A stretch of 64,000 nucleotides of DNA from Incurvaria masculella (GCA_946894095.1 OX335660.1:11413001-11477000); one strand, 5' to 3'; shown: positions 11,401 through 21,365, numbered from the stretch's first letter. Numbers and translations: made by a program. The notes: generated by a model from the sequence alone, not told the origin.

Positions 11401-11953
11401 AATTTTAAGGTCCGACGCGTGCGGAGCGTGTCATGATTTATTACAACAAAATAGTATGATTCGTGTGTAATTAAACTCTAATTAATGAAGATGTATGTTT
11501 GAAGACGTTGTTGTGTATGAATAGGTACGGTACGAGCTACCTCTATCCTCCGTGGGTACGAGGCTTTAAATTACTCTATGATTATATAATTATCTTACGC
11601 ATGTAAGTGTTGTGTATCCTACGATGAGCTAGAAACTGGAAAACAAACATCAACCTCGGAGAAGGTATTGAAAAGCGGGGAAAGCTTGTTCTCGTAGGTT
11701 TTTTAAAAAATATAAAGCCACATAGAAGGCCAAATGGACGCGTGAGAATTCACCAAAATCAAACAAACCAACGATTTAACGTCAGTATACATACTATTTG
11801 GTTAATGAAAGAAAGTCGTAATAATATGTGTGCGCCTTGTGCGATTCTTATAAAGTAGTTGCATAAATAATTAATTCCTAAATTAATGTGACCTAGCTTC
11901 ACGGTGGATTTTTTATGCATAAAATATTCGTTAAAAAGAAATGTTATTGCTTA
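11401..11953. other. unassigned non-coding DNA
   Basis: Flank of the LTR retrotransposon insertion. Nothing else recognised. Confidence 0.45.
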
Positions 11954-11957
11954 GTAT

Positions 11958-12146
11958 TGTTAGAAGAATATTAAAACGATGCACTAGATGATAAAATACT
12001 GTATTGAATTAATAAGGCACAAATTAACAAACGGAGCACAAAACACGAGCGTCACACGCAACCACAGATTGGAAGTAAGTCGGCGGCGGTACGGCGGCGG
12101 GGGCCGCCCGGAAAGCCAGAGTTGCCAGCTATGAAATCGTCTTTCA
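11958..12146 (-). repeat. 3' LTR of the retrotransposon
   Basis: 189 bp, with terminal TG...CA on either strand (plus-strand ends TGTTAGAAG and GTCTTTCA). It is identical to the LTR at 17776-17964. A GC-rich stretch with GGCGGCGGTACGGCGGCGGG lies near one end. No AATAAA signal is visible. Confidence 0.93.
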
Positions 12147-12290
12147 GTTCGGCCATCCTGATGATTTCTGCGGTCCTCCGCAGACATCCAGATCAGGAAT
12201 GACGGTGATCCCTTGTCCGGGAGTTAATGTCACCCGTGACGGAAAGCGCCAAGCGTCTGCTAGAGCAGTCACTCTTAATCTGCAAAAATG
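12147..12290 (-). other. Segment next to 3' LTR: hairpin and tRNA-Leu-like sequence instead of a clear polypurine tract
   Basis: In element orientation the bases directly before the LTR read TCAGGATGGCCGAAC, not a purine run. A perfect hairpin CTGCGG-TCCT-CCGCAG occupies 12168-12183. The 13-nt TCAGGATGGCCGA equals the 5' end of animal cytosolic tRNA-Leu as I remember it (GTCAGGATGGCCGAG). How plus-strand priming works here is unclear. Confidence 0.5.
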
Positions 12291-12822
12291 AGTGGCGTGG
12301 CAACCATCTGCGAGAGCAGGTGCCCCAATACATGTAGAAGTCAGTGGCAATCATCTGCGAGAGCAGGCGCCCCAATATATGTAAAAGTCAGTGGCAAGCA
12401 TCTGCGAGAGCAGGCGCCCCAATATATGTAAGTCAGTGGCACATCATCTGCGAGAGCAGGCGCCCAATTATATGTAAGCCAGTGGCAATCATCTGCGAGA
12501 GCAGGCGCCCAAATATATTTAAGTCAGTGGCAATCATCTGCGAGAGCAGGCGCCCAAATATATTTCATTTCATTTCATTTATTTAAACTTTTTGGTAGTC
12601 AAACTACACCAAGTTACGTCACAAAGATCCGCGGATTCGATCAACCCAGTAAAGAAGATGTAAGTCAGTGGCAATCATCTGCGAGAGCAGGCGCCCAAAT
12701 ATATGTAAGTCAGTGGCAATCATCTGCGAGAGCAGGCGCCCAAATATATGTAAGTCTGTGGCAATCATCTTCGAGAGCTAATGGCAACCATCTGCGAAAG
12801 CAGGCGCCCCAAAAATATGTAA
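12291..12822 (-). repeat. Minisatellite inside the LTR element, about 45-bp unit
   Basis: About ten units carry the core GGCAATCATCTGCGAGAGCA followed by GGCGCCC and an ATATATGTAAGTCAGT spacer. Units are found at roughly 45-bp spacing in 12291-12564 and 12661-12822. The last two units are degenerate. The array lies between the gag-pol stop codon and the 3' LTR. Confidence 0.9.
12565..12660 (-). mobile_element. LINE 3'-tail insertion inside the minisatellite
   Basis: The array is interrupted by 96 bp that begin with (CATTT)n and contain TTTTTGGTAGTCAAACTACA, also seen at 955-1040. On the minus strand this is a short LINE 3' end with an (AAATG)n tail. It shows that the array was a target for a later retroposition, or that it carried this piece when it expanded. 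Confidence 0.6.
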
Positions 12823-12830
12823 GCTGTAAA

Positions 12831-15800
12831 TTAAGTATCCTCACTTCCATCATTTACCTCGTTGTCTGGTGACAACATCAACTGGTCACGCGACTGCCAC
12901 CGTTTTAGTTTATCTCGGGCTACAACATTTATGTACGCGCGTTTACCACGAACATTTGATTTCACTTCAAAGCGATCATTCGCTAACACAGCCGTAATCT
13001 TATATGGACCAGCATAACGTGCTACCAGTTTACCACTGGTCAGTCCCTGTTTTAAGATTCTCCTCTCGACCATAACCAAATCTCCAACGTTCAGGTGTTC
13101 ACCAAGTCGACGCTTTTTGTCGAACCTCACTTTCATGGTAATTGCTTGTGTCTCCATCGATTTAGATGCTTCTTCTCTTAGACGATCAATATCTTTCACT
13201 CGAAAAGGACCCGAGAGATCAGCCTTTAACCGAGGAGATAGTCCACACATCAACTGTAAGGGAGATGTTTTTGTCGATTTACACATTGTCGAGTTTAAGC
13301 CCAACTGAACATGAGGCAAATGCTTTTCCCAGCTCTTATGATCGTCGCCGACACTAGCCATCAGTGCGTCAATTATTGTGCGGTTGAAACGTTCCACTTG
13401 ACCGTTCGCTCTCGGTGATGCGACTGCATTTAGTATATGTTTAATTCCAGCATCTTGACAGAAATGCTTGAATTCACGACAAGTGAAAGCGCTCCCTCGG
13501 TCACTGATGATACGTGCCGGGTACCCAAAAATTTTGAAAGTTTTATTTAAACACGAAATGGTCGATTTCGAATTGGTGCTGGCTACAGCCTCTAGCCAGA
13601 TGAATTTGGTATAACTGTCAATTATGGCAAACACATACGTTTTTCCCGATGGACTGCGACAAAATGGGCCCAAATGATCGACATGAAGAGTGTGAATGGG
13701 TATTGGTTCTTTAGGTATGGGATGAAGAAGTCCCGGCTGCTTACCCGTAATTCGCTTAGTAAACTGGCACGCCACACAACTCCCCACATATTTCTTAATA
13801 AATCTAAGCATTCCTGCAAACCAGTACTTTTCTTGAATAGCTTGCAAGCATTTCTCAAAACCTGTATGCCCGTGGTCATCATGATACGTTTTGACGATGT
13901 GCCATCGAGCCTGTTTGGGTACCACATTCACTGCGCGGTCGTCAAAAATACGTAATAAGCGCCCATCAGAAACGCGGTACTTCTGGGCAAGACCTTTTCT
14001 GTTATTAGCCTTTAGCTCAGCATTCAGGTTCTCGATAAGTTTCTGAATCTCGTCATCTCCTTCTTGAAGAGCATCGATAAGGTCTCTCTCATCGATATGG
14101 TTTATACTGATTGGGTTACGGCTCAATGCGTCTGCATGGGCCATAGATGTGCCAAGTCTATGTTCTACCTCAAACTGATATTCCTGTAGATCCAGCCACC
14201 ACCTTCCGATCCTGGGGGACAAATCTTTCTTTGACCACGCCAGTCGCAACGCTGAACAATCTGTTATGACCGTGAATTTGACACCAGCCAAATAGACACG
14301 GAATTTTTGTATGGAGAATACTACAGCTAGGGCTTCAAGTTCAAAGCTGTGGTATCGTTGTTCCGCGTCCGCGGTCTGTCGGCTCGCGAAGGCCACAGGT
14401 TTCCATATTTCCTGATTTCCGTTAAGATGTTTCTGTAGCAATATTCCCCCGAGACCAACTTTCGACGCATCCGTATGAACTTGCGTTTCTTTTTCCTGAT
14501 CGTAAATTGCAAGTACCGGTGCTGACGTCAAAATACCCTTTAGAGTTGAAACAGCTTGATCATGCGATACATTCCATTGCCACGGTTGCTCTTTTTTTGT
14601 GAGTTGAGTTAAGGGTTTTGCAATAGTTGCGAAGCCTTTCACAAATTTGCGAAAATAGCTTGCCAGACCTAAAAATTGTCGAACTTCATGCACATTAGAT
14701 GGAGTTGGGAAGTTGCTAACGGCTTTTATTTTCTGAGATGATGGACGTATCTCACCATGACTCACGTTATGCCCCAAATATTCCATAGAGTTTACAAAAA
14801 ATGCGCATTTTTGCATGCGTAAGGATAAATTTGCTTTTCGAACGATTTCAAGCACCTTTCGAAGGTATTTCAAACCCGAATCAAAATCTTCTGAAAATAT
14901 TACGATGTCATCAAGATATATCTCTACGTAATCATGCAAGACATCTTTGAATATATCATACATGACCCTTTGAAACACGGAGGGTGCGTTAGTCAGTCCA
15001 AAGCTCATCATGCGATACTGAAAATGGCCATCTGGTGTTACAAAAGCTGTGTATGGTCGTGATTTTTCCTCTATTCTGATCTGATGATATCCGTTTGCTA
15101 GATCCAAGGTGGTAAACACACTTTTGCCAGCCAGTCTGTCTAGCTGATCTTGAATTATTGGGAGGGGAAATCGGTCCCTCTTTGTGATCTTATTCAATGC
15201 CCGATAGTCAACACACATTCGTATGTCATTATTCTTCTTACGCACTAAGACGATTGGTCTAGCGAAAGGAGAGTTAGACCTTTCGATTACTCCTGATTCT
15301 AGTAGGTCATCGACCATCTTTCGCACGGTATTTCTATCGCTATATGAGAGCCTGTATGGTCGACGATTGATAATTTCGTCGCTGGTTAGTTCAATTTTCA
15401 TTTCAATTTCTGTTCCTCCTAAGCGCATACAGTTCTCCGCAAAACAATCTTTAAATTCTCTGAGAAGGTAACGTAGCTCTTCACTGGTTTCCTTGGTCAA
15501 ATTTGGATTAACGATGTAGGGATGTTCTTTATTGTCATCCGAGTTTTCTACTCTTGCGACACACTGCCCTTCCTTCAACACAAGTCGATCCTTAGTTAAG
15601 TTAACTGCGCTTATGATCGCCTTACCTTCTTTTATCTCAACAGTTTCGGCTAGTATATCTATTTCAGCCATGGGTTTCCTGTGTTCGCTCATCCGTACCT
15701 CTACCATTCCGCATACTACTGGATCGGTAATGACTTCAATTTTGTTAATGCCCGGGTTGATTACTGCATCTGTTGTAGAGTATAAAGTTACCTTCGTACT

Positions 15801-17054
15801 GGTTGAGTCAGGTAATTCTAGCGTCAGTTCACTATCATAGAAGCACAGATTGGTTGCTGTTTTTAGGATCACCATATTTGGAGACTCTGTATAAGGTTGA
15901 CCCACCAGCACACCACATTCTTGCGTATCGTCCGGAACAACTAATAAAGGACATTTTCTGCGTATTCCATCTATGTCGATAGTTGCTACCACTTCCCCTA
16001 ATGGTATCGTCAATGCTCCTCCGTATCCTTTTATGACAGTATTGGTTGGTTTAACCGACACTCGCTCGGTAGACTGTTGAAGTACTGAATGTTTGATAGT
16101 GTTACATGCACTACCGAAATCTACGTATGCCGTACTTTTCACATCGTTAACTTGAATCGTTTTATGGTACTTGGTGTCTGCACTTTCTGGACATATAAGC
16201 AGAACTTCTTTTGGTCGCTTGCGGCACTCTTCCTTCTTATGCCCTAGCGCATTGCAAAAAGTACACCGAATGAGATTATTGTTCTTTTTAAAGCAGTTAG
16301 CTTCTACGTGCCCCATACGTTTGCAAAAGGTACACTGGCGAGGCGATTGGACTGGTTCAATCGCACGGACCGGTCCAATTTGTGACTTAGTATTCCTGCA
16401 AAATTTGGCCTTGTGTCCTTTCTTACTACACTTAAAGCAAACGCCGTCATACATTTTCGCTTTCTCTCGATTGTCTTTATATTTATTTGTTGGATTTTCT
16501 GTGCTGTCAACAATCCTAATACTGGCCAGGTATTTTAGTAGACTGCCAGTATCGCGGCAACCCGCTGATATCGCCCCAACCTCCGCTAACCTGTTGCCCA
16601 GGGTACGCTCGTCCCATCCATATATCCTCGCAATGTTTTCTACGTTTCTCACCCACTGTTCAATTGGAATATTAGTCCTCTGAGGGTCATATTCCGGGAC
16701 TGCGTCATTTCTTCCGACATATCTTACTATTGATGACTCGATTGTACGATTAGGGATCGCCAGGTTGGGCTCACTCATAACTGAGGCTGCAGCCTGGCCT
16801 GCTCTTGATGACTCAATCGATATATTGTCTCTCCTTAGTTGCTCAACGAGGGTCTCTAAAGCTTTTATTCGCTTTTGATCGCGTGACTTGCGGTGCCGCC
16901 TGTTGGTTTTACGTTTCGCGTTATCATCGGAAGATGAAGAGGAAGAAGAAGAAGACACCTGCTCTCTATTTTGGTTTCTCTTTCGCTTACGTTTATCTCT
17001 TTCCGATGAAGAGGAAGATGAAGAAGGCGATGCCCTTCTCTTATGACGACCCAT
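12831..17054 (-). CDS. gag-pol: Gag-Pol polyprotein of the Ty3/gypsy element
   Basis: A single 1407-residue frame with no stops. Residues 1-60 are very rich in Ser, Arg and Lys. Residues 130-180 are a capsid-like remnant. Three CCHC zinc knuckles follow (C206-C219, C241-C254, C264-C277). An aspartic protease follows with D312 in a DFGS context instead of the usual DTG/DSG. Then reverse transcriptase (D651 in motif A, YLDD at 713-716), RNase H (D862, E907, D932, D975), and integrase with an HHCC finger (H1058-C1096) and a DD35E triad D1126, D1185, E1221. The order PR-RT-RH-IN defines Ty3/gypsy. The pol enzymes look intact. The capsid is far too short: the segment after GWDERT at 146-151 joins directly to what looks like the C-terminal end. 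Gag and pol are in one frame without a frameshift signal. Confidence 0.93.
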   Translation of the reverse strand: MGRHKRRASPSSSSSSSERDKRKRKRNQNREQVSSSSSSSSSDDNAKRKTNRRHRKSRDQKRIKALETLVEQLRRDNISIESSRAGQAAASVMSEPNLAIPNRTIESSIVRYVGRNDAVPEYDPQRTNIPIEQWVRNVENIARIYGWDERTLGNRLAEVGAISAGCRDTGSLLKYLASIRIVDSTENPTNKYKDNREKAKMYDGVCFKCSKKGHKAKFCRNTKSQIGPVRAIEPVQSPRQCTFCKRMGHVEANCFKKNNNLIRCTFCNALGHKKEECRKRPKEVLLICPESADTKYHKTIQVNDVKSTAYVDFGSACNTIKHSVLQQSTERVSVKPTNTVIKGYGGALTIPLGEVVATIDIDGIRRKCPLLVVPDDTQECGVLVGQPYTESPNMVILKTATNLCFYDSELTLELPDSTSTKVTLYSTTDAVINPGINKIEVITDPVVCGMVEVRMSEHRKPMAEIDILAETVEIKEGKAIISAVNLTKDRLVLKEGQCVARVENSDDNKEHPYIVNPNLTKETSEELRYLLREFKDCFAENCMRLGGTEIEMKIELTSDEIINRRPYRLSYSDRNTVRKMVDDLLESGVIERSNSPFARPIVLVRKKNNDIRMCVDYRALNKITKRDRFPLPIIQDQLDRLAGKSVFTTLDLANGYHQIRIEEKSRPYTAFVTPDGHFQYRMMSFGLTNAPSVFQRVMYDIFKDVLHDYVEIYLDDIVIFSEDFDSGLKYLRKVLEIVRKANLSLRMQKCAFFVNSMEYLGHNVSHGEIRPSSQKIKAVSNFPTPSNVHEVRQFLGLASYFRKFVKGFATIAKPLTQLTKKEQPWQWNVSHDQAVSTLKGILTSAPVLAIYDQEKETQVHTDASKVGLGGILLQKHLNGNQEIWKPVAFASRQTADAEQRYHSFELEALAVVFSIQKFRVYLAGVKFTVITDCSALRLAWSKKDLSPRIGRWWLDLQEYQFEVEHRLGTSMAHADALSRNPISINHIDERDLIDALQEGDDEIQKLIENLNAELKANNRKGLAQKYRVSDGRLLRIFDDRAVNVVPKQARWHIVKTYHDDHGHTGFEKCLQAIQEKYWFAGMLRFIKKYVGSCVACQFTKRITGKQPGLLHPIPKEPIPIHTLHVDHLGPFCRSPSGKTYVFAIIDSYTKFIWLEAVASTNSKSTISCLNKTFKIFGYPARIISDRGSAFTCREFKHFCQDAGIKHILNAVASPRANGQVERFNRTIIDALMASVGDDHKSWEKHLPHVQLGLNSTMCKSTKTSPLQLMCGLSPRLKADLSGPFRVKDIDRLREEASKSMETQAITMKVRFDKKRRLGEHLNVGDLVMVERRILKQGLTSGKLVARYAGPYKITAVLANDRFEVKSNVRGKRAYINVVARDKLKRWQSRDQLMLSPDNEVNDGSEDT

Positions 17055-17754
17055 CCTTTCACGTCTGTACTATAGCACAACTTCTACTAGGTATTGTTCG
17101 ACAAAGATTTACTCCGATTAAATTAAAACACAAATAAATCGGTTCGAGCTCACCAAAGTCCAATTGTAATTAGTAGGTCTCGCGTTTCATCCGGCCGGCC
17201 AGCGAAGTTGTAAACAAACGCGGCTTGCGTTCCGTCACCGTCCTCGCACCCTGCTAAGCGCTGCGCTCCACCGCGCCGCACCCCGCTCCGCCGCGCCAAG
17301 GCGCACCGCGTCTCCTCACTTATCACCCGACGCGCCGCTACGCCGTTATTATAAACAACGGACCTCTTGATCGACCACTTTAACACCAATGTTCTCTAAA
17401 ACTCATACGTTCTTTACCACAAATGTCGCCTTTGCACAATATTGTTTTGTTGCATTAACAACGAGAAATGTTTTATTTTTGGTTTTATTATTATTATTTT
17501 ATTTAACTTAGGTATAAACTGAAATTACGGTCCATGTCCGAGCTAGATACAAATAATAGTAATAGGATTCGTGAACAACAAAATCACTTTAATTTGGTCA
17601 CAAGCGCACAATTCAAAATCACCAGAACTCGCGATAACAACGAATCGTCCGTCCGATATTCAAAATTCCGCCTTCAAGTGGAATAGGTTCGGGGGCTCGC
17701 GCAAAGCTTTGTTCTTTTCACAAATTCGTCTTTACTGTTTAAAAAAGTTCGAAT
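17055..17754 (-). other. Leader of the LTR element
   Basis: Untranslated stretch between primer site and gag start, about 700 bp. 17200-17345 is strikingly CG-rich (GCGCTGCGCTCCACCGCGCC and similar), while the rest is AT-rich. No frame is supported. Confidence 0.7.
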
Positions 17755-17775
17755 GTTCAAATCCCACTTCTGAGA
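17755..17775 (-). promoter_or_regulatory. Primer binding site, tRNA-Leu type
   Basis: Plus-strand GTTCAAATCCCACTTCTGAG reads like the T-loop to acceptor end of cytosolic tRNA-Leu (known form GTTCGAATCCCACTTCTGACA), with two differences in the compared stretch. It directly abuts the LTR, so pairing would start after the CCA of the primer instead of at it. The tRNA identity is from memory of the tRNA sequence. Confidence 0.7.
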
Positions 17776-17964
17776 TGTTAGAAGAATATTAAAACGATGC
17801 ACTAGATGATAAAATACTGTATTGAATTAATAAGGCACAAATTAACAAACGGAGCACAAAACACGAGCGTCACACGCAACCACAGATTGGAAGTAAGTCG
17901 GCGGCGGTACGGCGGCGGGGGCCGCCCGGAAAGCCAGAGTTGCCAGCTATGAAATCGTCTTTCA
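17776..17964 (-). repeat. 5' LTR of the retrotransposon
   Basis: Identical in sequence and length to 11958-12146. In element orientation it starts TGAAAGACG and ends TTCTAACA. It should carry the Pol II promoter, but no clear TATA box is visible. Confidence 0.93.
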
Positions 17965-17968
17965 GTAT

Positions 17969-18764
17969 GTAGATGTATATTTTATTTAAATACACTTTTA
18001 AAACTTGGACCTTTCAACCATGTGAAACGGTTATTTCATTTTTAATGTGGTTCCCGTTATCACTGCCTAATTTAAGCTTAATCATATATTTTTTTTGACA
18101 TTATTCATGTTTTGACATTTCAATGCAATGATCAAATATTTAACAGTATCTTCAATACGAGAAATCAGTGTATTTAGGCAGCTAAATATTTCGTCTCGTT
18201 CTTGAGTCAGTTTACTTAACCGCGTATTGGAAGGGTCGAGATTGTAGCCCAAGTGTTATTCGGAGCTGTGATAGACATACGAAAGGACGGCCGCGAACAA
18301 AGTTAATCTATTTTTAATTGAAGACAGCGTTCGAGTCCAGCGCCGGGTTTCCGGCTGTCTTCCCGGAAGTCTGGGCTCGATTCAACTCGACTTCCGGCTT
18401 TAGATTCCCGCTGCAGGGCCATTTCAAGTTGGAATCGAGATATATTATCTTTTAGCTCGAGATCTATTCACGTGGCCACAGCGATGTATATGTTGCGCTA
18501 CATGGGACTCGCAATAACATCTAACTCAAAGTAATGCATAAAAAAAAGCTAATCTCATCAAATATATTCTGGTGTAAATTATAATAGCTTGGGTATGAAT
18601 TAATAACTTCGTGGGGAGGGTTTGAAAGAATTAACAATTTCTCTCAGTTAATTTTTCAAAATAAAATAAAAAAATACGCAAACTCCATTTTAAATAACGT
18701 TCGAAAGTTTTATGGTTTTATATTTTCATTTATAGAATTCGTCTTTATATAGTCAATTACTGAG
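17969..18764. other. unassigned non-coding DNA
   Basis: 18330-18420 has a small palindrome-like GC-rich text (GGTTTCCGGCTGTCTTCCCG). No repeat or gene is recognised. Confidence 0.4.
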
Positions 18765-19020
18765 GTTCCCGGCCCCGATCGGATTCATTTCGTTTTGGAT
18801 AATCACCCGAGATGATCCCGGTAAAATGCGCCCTCGGGCCTTGAGCACCGCGTCGCATCGCCCGCCCTGCTATTCTTTGTTTTCGCTTAGCGTTCTTTCT
18901 GACTTTTTGTTTTTGTTTTATTCTCGGATCTAATCTTCCTCAAGAATTGGGTCAGCAAATGCAAACATATGTTTTAAAATCCGACCTTAGTTCCCGAGAT
19001 TAGCGCGCGCAAACAAAAAA
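18765..19020 (+). repeat. Repeat B, copy 2
   Basis: Contains GGTAAAATGCGCCCTCGG, GTTTTCGCTTAGCGTTCTTT, CAAGAATTGGGTCAGCAAAT and TAGTTCCCGAGATTAGCG in the same order as at 4052-4275. It extends further to the left than copy 1. Confidence 0.75.
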
Positions 19021-19280
19021 ACTAACAATCTCCGCCATTTTACTATGGATGCAAACTCCTGGTGTATGGGGCCTAGAAAGTAAATGCAGAAAAAAATCCC
19101 GAATCCAGGACCTCAATCGCGTGGGAGTCTTCGCCTCGCCTCTCGAGTGCCTGCTCGTAAAACGTAATACTTCTTCTAATATGTGGGCCGGAACGATCGT
19201 TCCGTGGCTGTGGATTAATGCGACGCTAAATTAGCCTTCATCCCCACACCCCATGGTACAGTGCGGCCACAATCTCCTGA

Positions 19281-19736
19281 CTAGCCCTTAGAGTATCGCG
19301 GTCCTCGCGGCCTCGGGAGGGCGCGATCACGTATCTCAGAAGTTTTGTAAATATAATCTAATGGGCGCTTGGCTTCGCGCTCTAATTCAAAACAAATTTC
19401 TTGGACAATTACGTCTCTGATGGGATTCCGGTTGGTCTCCGTTTGCTCATACGGCCAAAATTGTATGTAGTATGCAGTATAAGCGCTGGTTGTTTCCCAC
19501 GATTTGCGATGTTGGAAGGGATCATCCAGAAGTGCACTTGCTCTGGGTAATATTCCATCCATACTGGTACCCAATCCATCTCGCGACAATGGGAAAAGGG
19601 CAGATTGGAGGACCTCGGTTATTTGGTCAGAAGGTAGGAGTAAGTCCCTCGTCTGGGATGCTATAAGTGTGGGGTCATTGCCCCCCTCATAGTGCTTTAC
19701 ACATGCCGCAGTTATAAGCAAGCGAATCCGCAGCAT
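19281..19736 (-). CDS. Hypothetical ORF, 151 codons
   Basis: Open frame starting MLRIRLLITAACVKHYEG. I do not recognise it. Composition is fairly protein-like, with charged, hydrophobic and aromatic residues mixed, an EICFELEREAKRP stretch near residue 115 and a basic, Pro-rich C-terminus. No membrane segment or motif is evident. The first third (19638-19736) lies inside a block that is duplicated next door at 19909-20162, so the frame may be part of an unknown transposon. It could also be chance. Confidence 0.25.
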   Translation of the reverse strand: MLRIRLLITAACVKHYEGGNDPTLIASQTRDLLLPSDQITEVLQSALFPLSRDGLGTSMDGILPRASALLDDPFQHRKSWETTSAYTAYYIQFWPYEQTETNRNPIRDVIVQEICFELEREAKRPLDYIYKTSEIRDRALPRPRGPRYSKG

Positions 19737-20162
19737 AGAGCAAAAGATTTTTTTTGTTACTTTAGCCGTTGAAACATTCGGTCTGTGGTATAAGAGCGCT
19801 TAATAGTTAGTTGGGAATATAGTTAATACATTAATTAATTTACCCGGGCAGTAGCTATTTCATTTAAACACTGCGCATTGCCATCAAAAGAGGAAAAATG
19901 GCAACACCGAGTAAGTCCCTCGTCTGGGGTCATTGGCCCCCTCATAGTGCTTTACACATGCCGCAGCTATAAGCAAGCGAATCCGCAGCATTAAGCAAAA
20001 CATTTTTTTTGTTACTTTAGCCGTTGAAACATTCGGTCTGTGGTATAAGACGCTTAATAGTTAGTTGGGAATATAGTTAATACATTAATTAATTTACCCG
20101 GGCAGTAGCTATTTCATTTAAACACTGCGCATTGCCTTCAAAAGAGGAAAAATGGCAACACC
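19638..20162. repeat. Direct tandem duplication, about 260-bp unit
   Basis: 19638-19908 and 19909-20162 both run from GAGTAAGTCCCTCGTCTGG to GAGGAAAAATGGCAACACC. They differ by one 13-17 bp indel near the start and a handful of substitutions, so the duplication is not brand new. Confidence 0.9.
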
Positions 20163-20399
20163 ACTGTAATGTAGTGGGTACACTACCATACGTTTCGCCC
20201 CTGGAGGAATTTTTGTTTTAAATTTTATTTTGTAAACAAAATTGTATCTTTTGTTATTATTAAACAAACGTTTAAGAATCAAATGACCGGATACTTCTGA
20301 TGCAACCACATTCAACGAATTATAGGTATGTAGAAACGAAAGAACGAAAATGTAAAGGACTTTTTTATATACTAAAAGGTTGAACTCGAAAATGCCAGC

Positions 20400-20565
20400 A
20401 AAACAATTATTGCGGACAGGAGATCTAACGATTGCTGAAATAGGATCTTACAATTGCGGACAGTGGTTATAACAATTGCGGATAATGGATTTAACAATTG
20501 CGGACAATGGCTTTAACAATTGCGGACATTGAATATAATAATTGTGGACAGAATTGTTCTCATAA
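20400..20565 (+). repeat. Minisatellite, about 28-bp unit
   Basis: Five to six units share ACAATTGCGGACA and a variable spacer (AGTGGTTAT, AATGGATTT, AATGGCTTT and so on). The outer units are degenerate. Confidence 0.8.
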
Positions 20566-21365
20566 GCAAGAATTCTCTTACAGTCCATGCGCCTGTAAAC
20601 GAATGCTCTAAAAAGCAACGGGCTTACGTCGTTAGATATTGGTGTATGTTGGGCTATATAGGTTTGGTGTTCGATGCCTGTTAAATTATCAAAGCGTATG
20701 TAAGTTCAGCCTGCAAATGCTAAATCCTTCATGCCTTACGGCAATTCACATATCGAATAACACTTGACTGCTCCAGAACAGTTCACTACAATTGGTGAAT
20801 AGCTTGTTTTAAGACTGTAAATTAATGCTCTTGAGTGTTATCTTACATTGTTAAATGACTCGGATATATTTATTATCAAAAAGCGAACTCTTGCTAGCTA
20901 ACCATGGCCACATATGGCCTCAATGAACTTGATTTGGAATTATAAAGGACGAATTGAATTCCTATTCGTGCTGATATTCTATGAATCATACGTGTCAAAG
21001 TTATTTCAGGATCGCTAATTGAAAATGTCCGCGTAAAAGCCTAAAATCCTGCGTTGGACGTTTGTATTTCTACTAGGTCGCACCGTTCAGGGGATCCGGA
21101 AAATTAATACCCTTTTTTTGTCACTGATCCGGAGGCGAAAGTTGAAGGGTATTCAATTAACTCCATCGATGCCCCTAACGAATTTGGATCACGCAAGCTC
21201 CCAATGTTTGGTACGGAGTAATCAGGAGGCCAATCCTGGGACTTCCGAGTTGATGAACCAGGAGTGTTCTCAATAGAGGAATTAACTTTGATATTACTTT
21301 GGTATTCTCGTAATCAATGGCAGCGCCACACGGAATGAGTTTTTTTATGCAGCCTGACTTGGATG
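20566..21365. other. unassigned non-coding DNA
   Basis: No repeat or frame supported, except for a SINE-tail-like AGCCTGACTTGGATGATAG at 21353-21371. Confidence 0.4.

Larger units (their letters stand above)
11954..17968 (-). mobile_element. Complete Ty3/gypsy LTR retrotransposon with target duplication
   Basis: The element proper is 11958-17964 (6007 bp). It is flanked by the 4-bp duplication GTAT at 11954-11957 and 17965-17968, as expected from Ty3/gypsy integrase. The two LTRs (11958-12146 and 17776-17964) are identical over 189 bp as far as I can compare them, which argues for a recent insertion. Order on the minus strand: LTR, tRNA-Leu-like primer site, a leader of about 700 bp, one gag-pol frame, minisatellite, LTR. 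There is no env-like frame. The clade within Metaviridae is not settled by eye. Confidence 0.93.

Noticed and set aside
12291..12822. CRISPR array
   Set aside because: Repeats are about 45 bp and nearly contiguous with similar spacers, inside a eukaryotic retrotransposon. No cas genes.
16171..16683. 170-codon plus-strand frame
   Set aside because: Antisense shadow of the gag-pol frame on the minus strand.
17755..17775. A tRNA gene next to the LTR
   Set aside because: Only the 3' 20 nt of tRNA-Leu are present and they abut the LTR, which fits a primer site.
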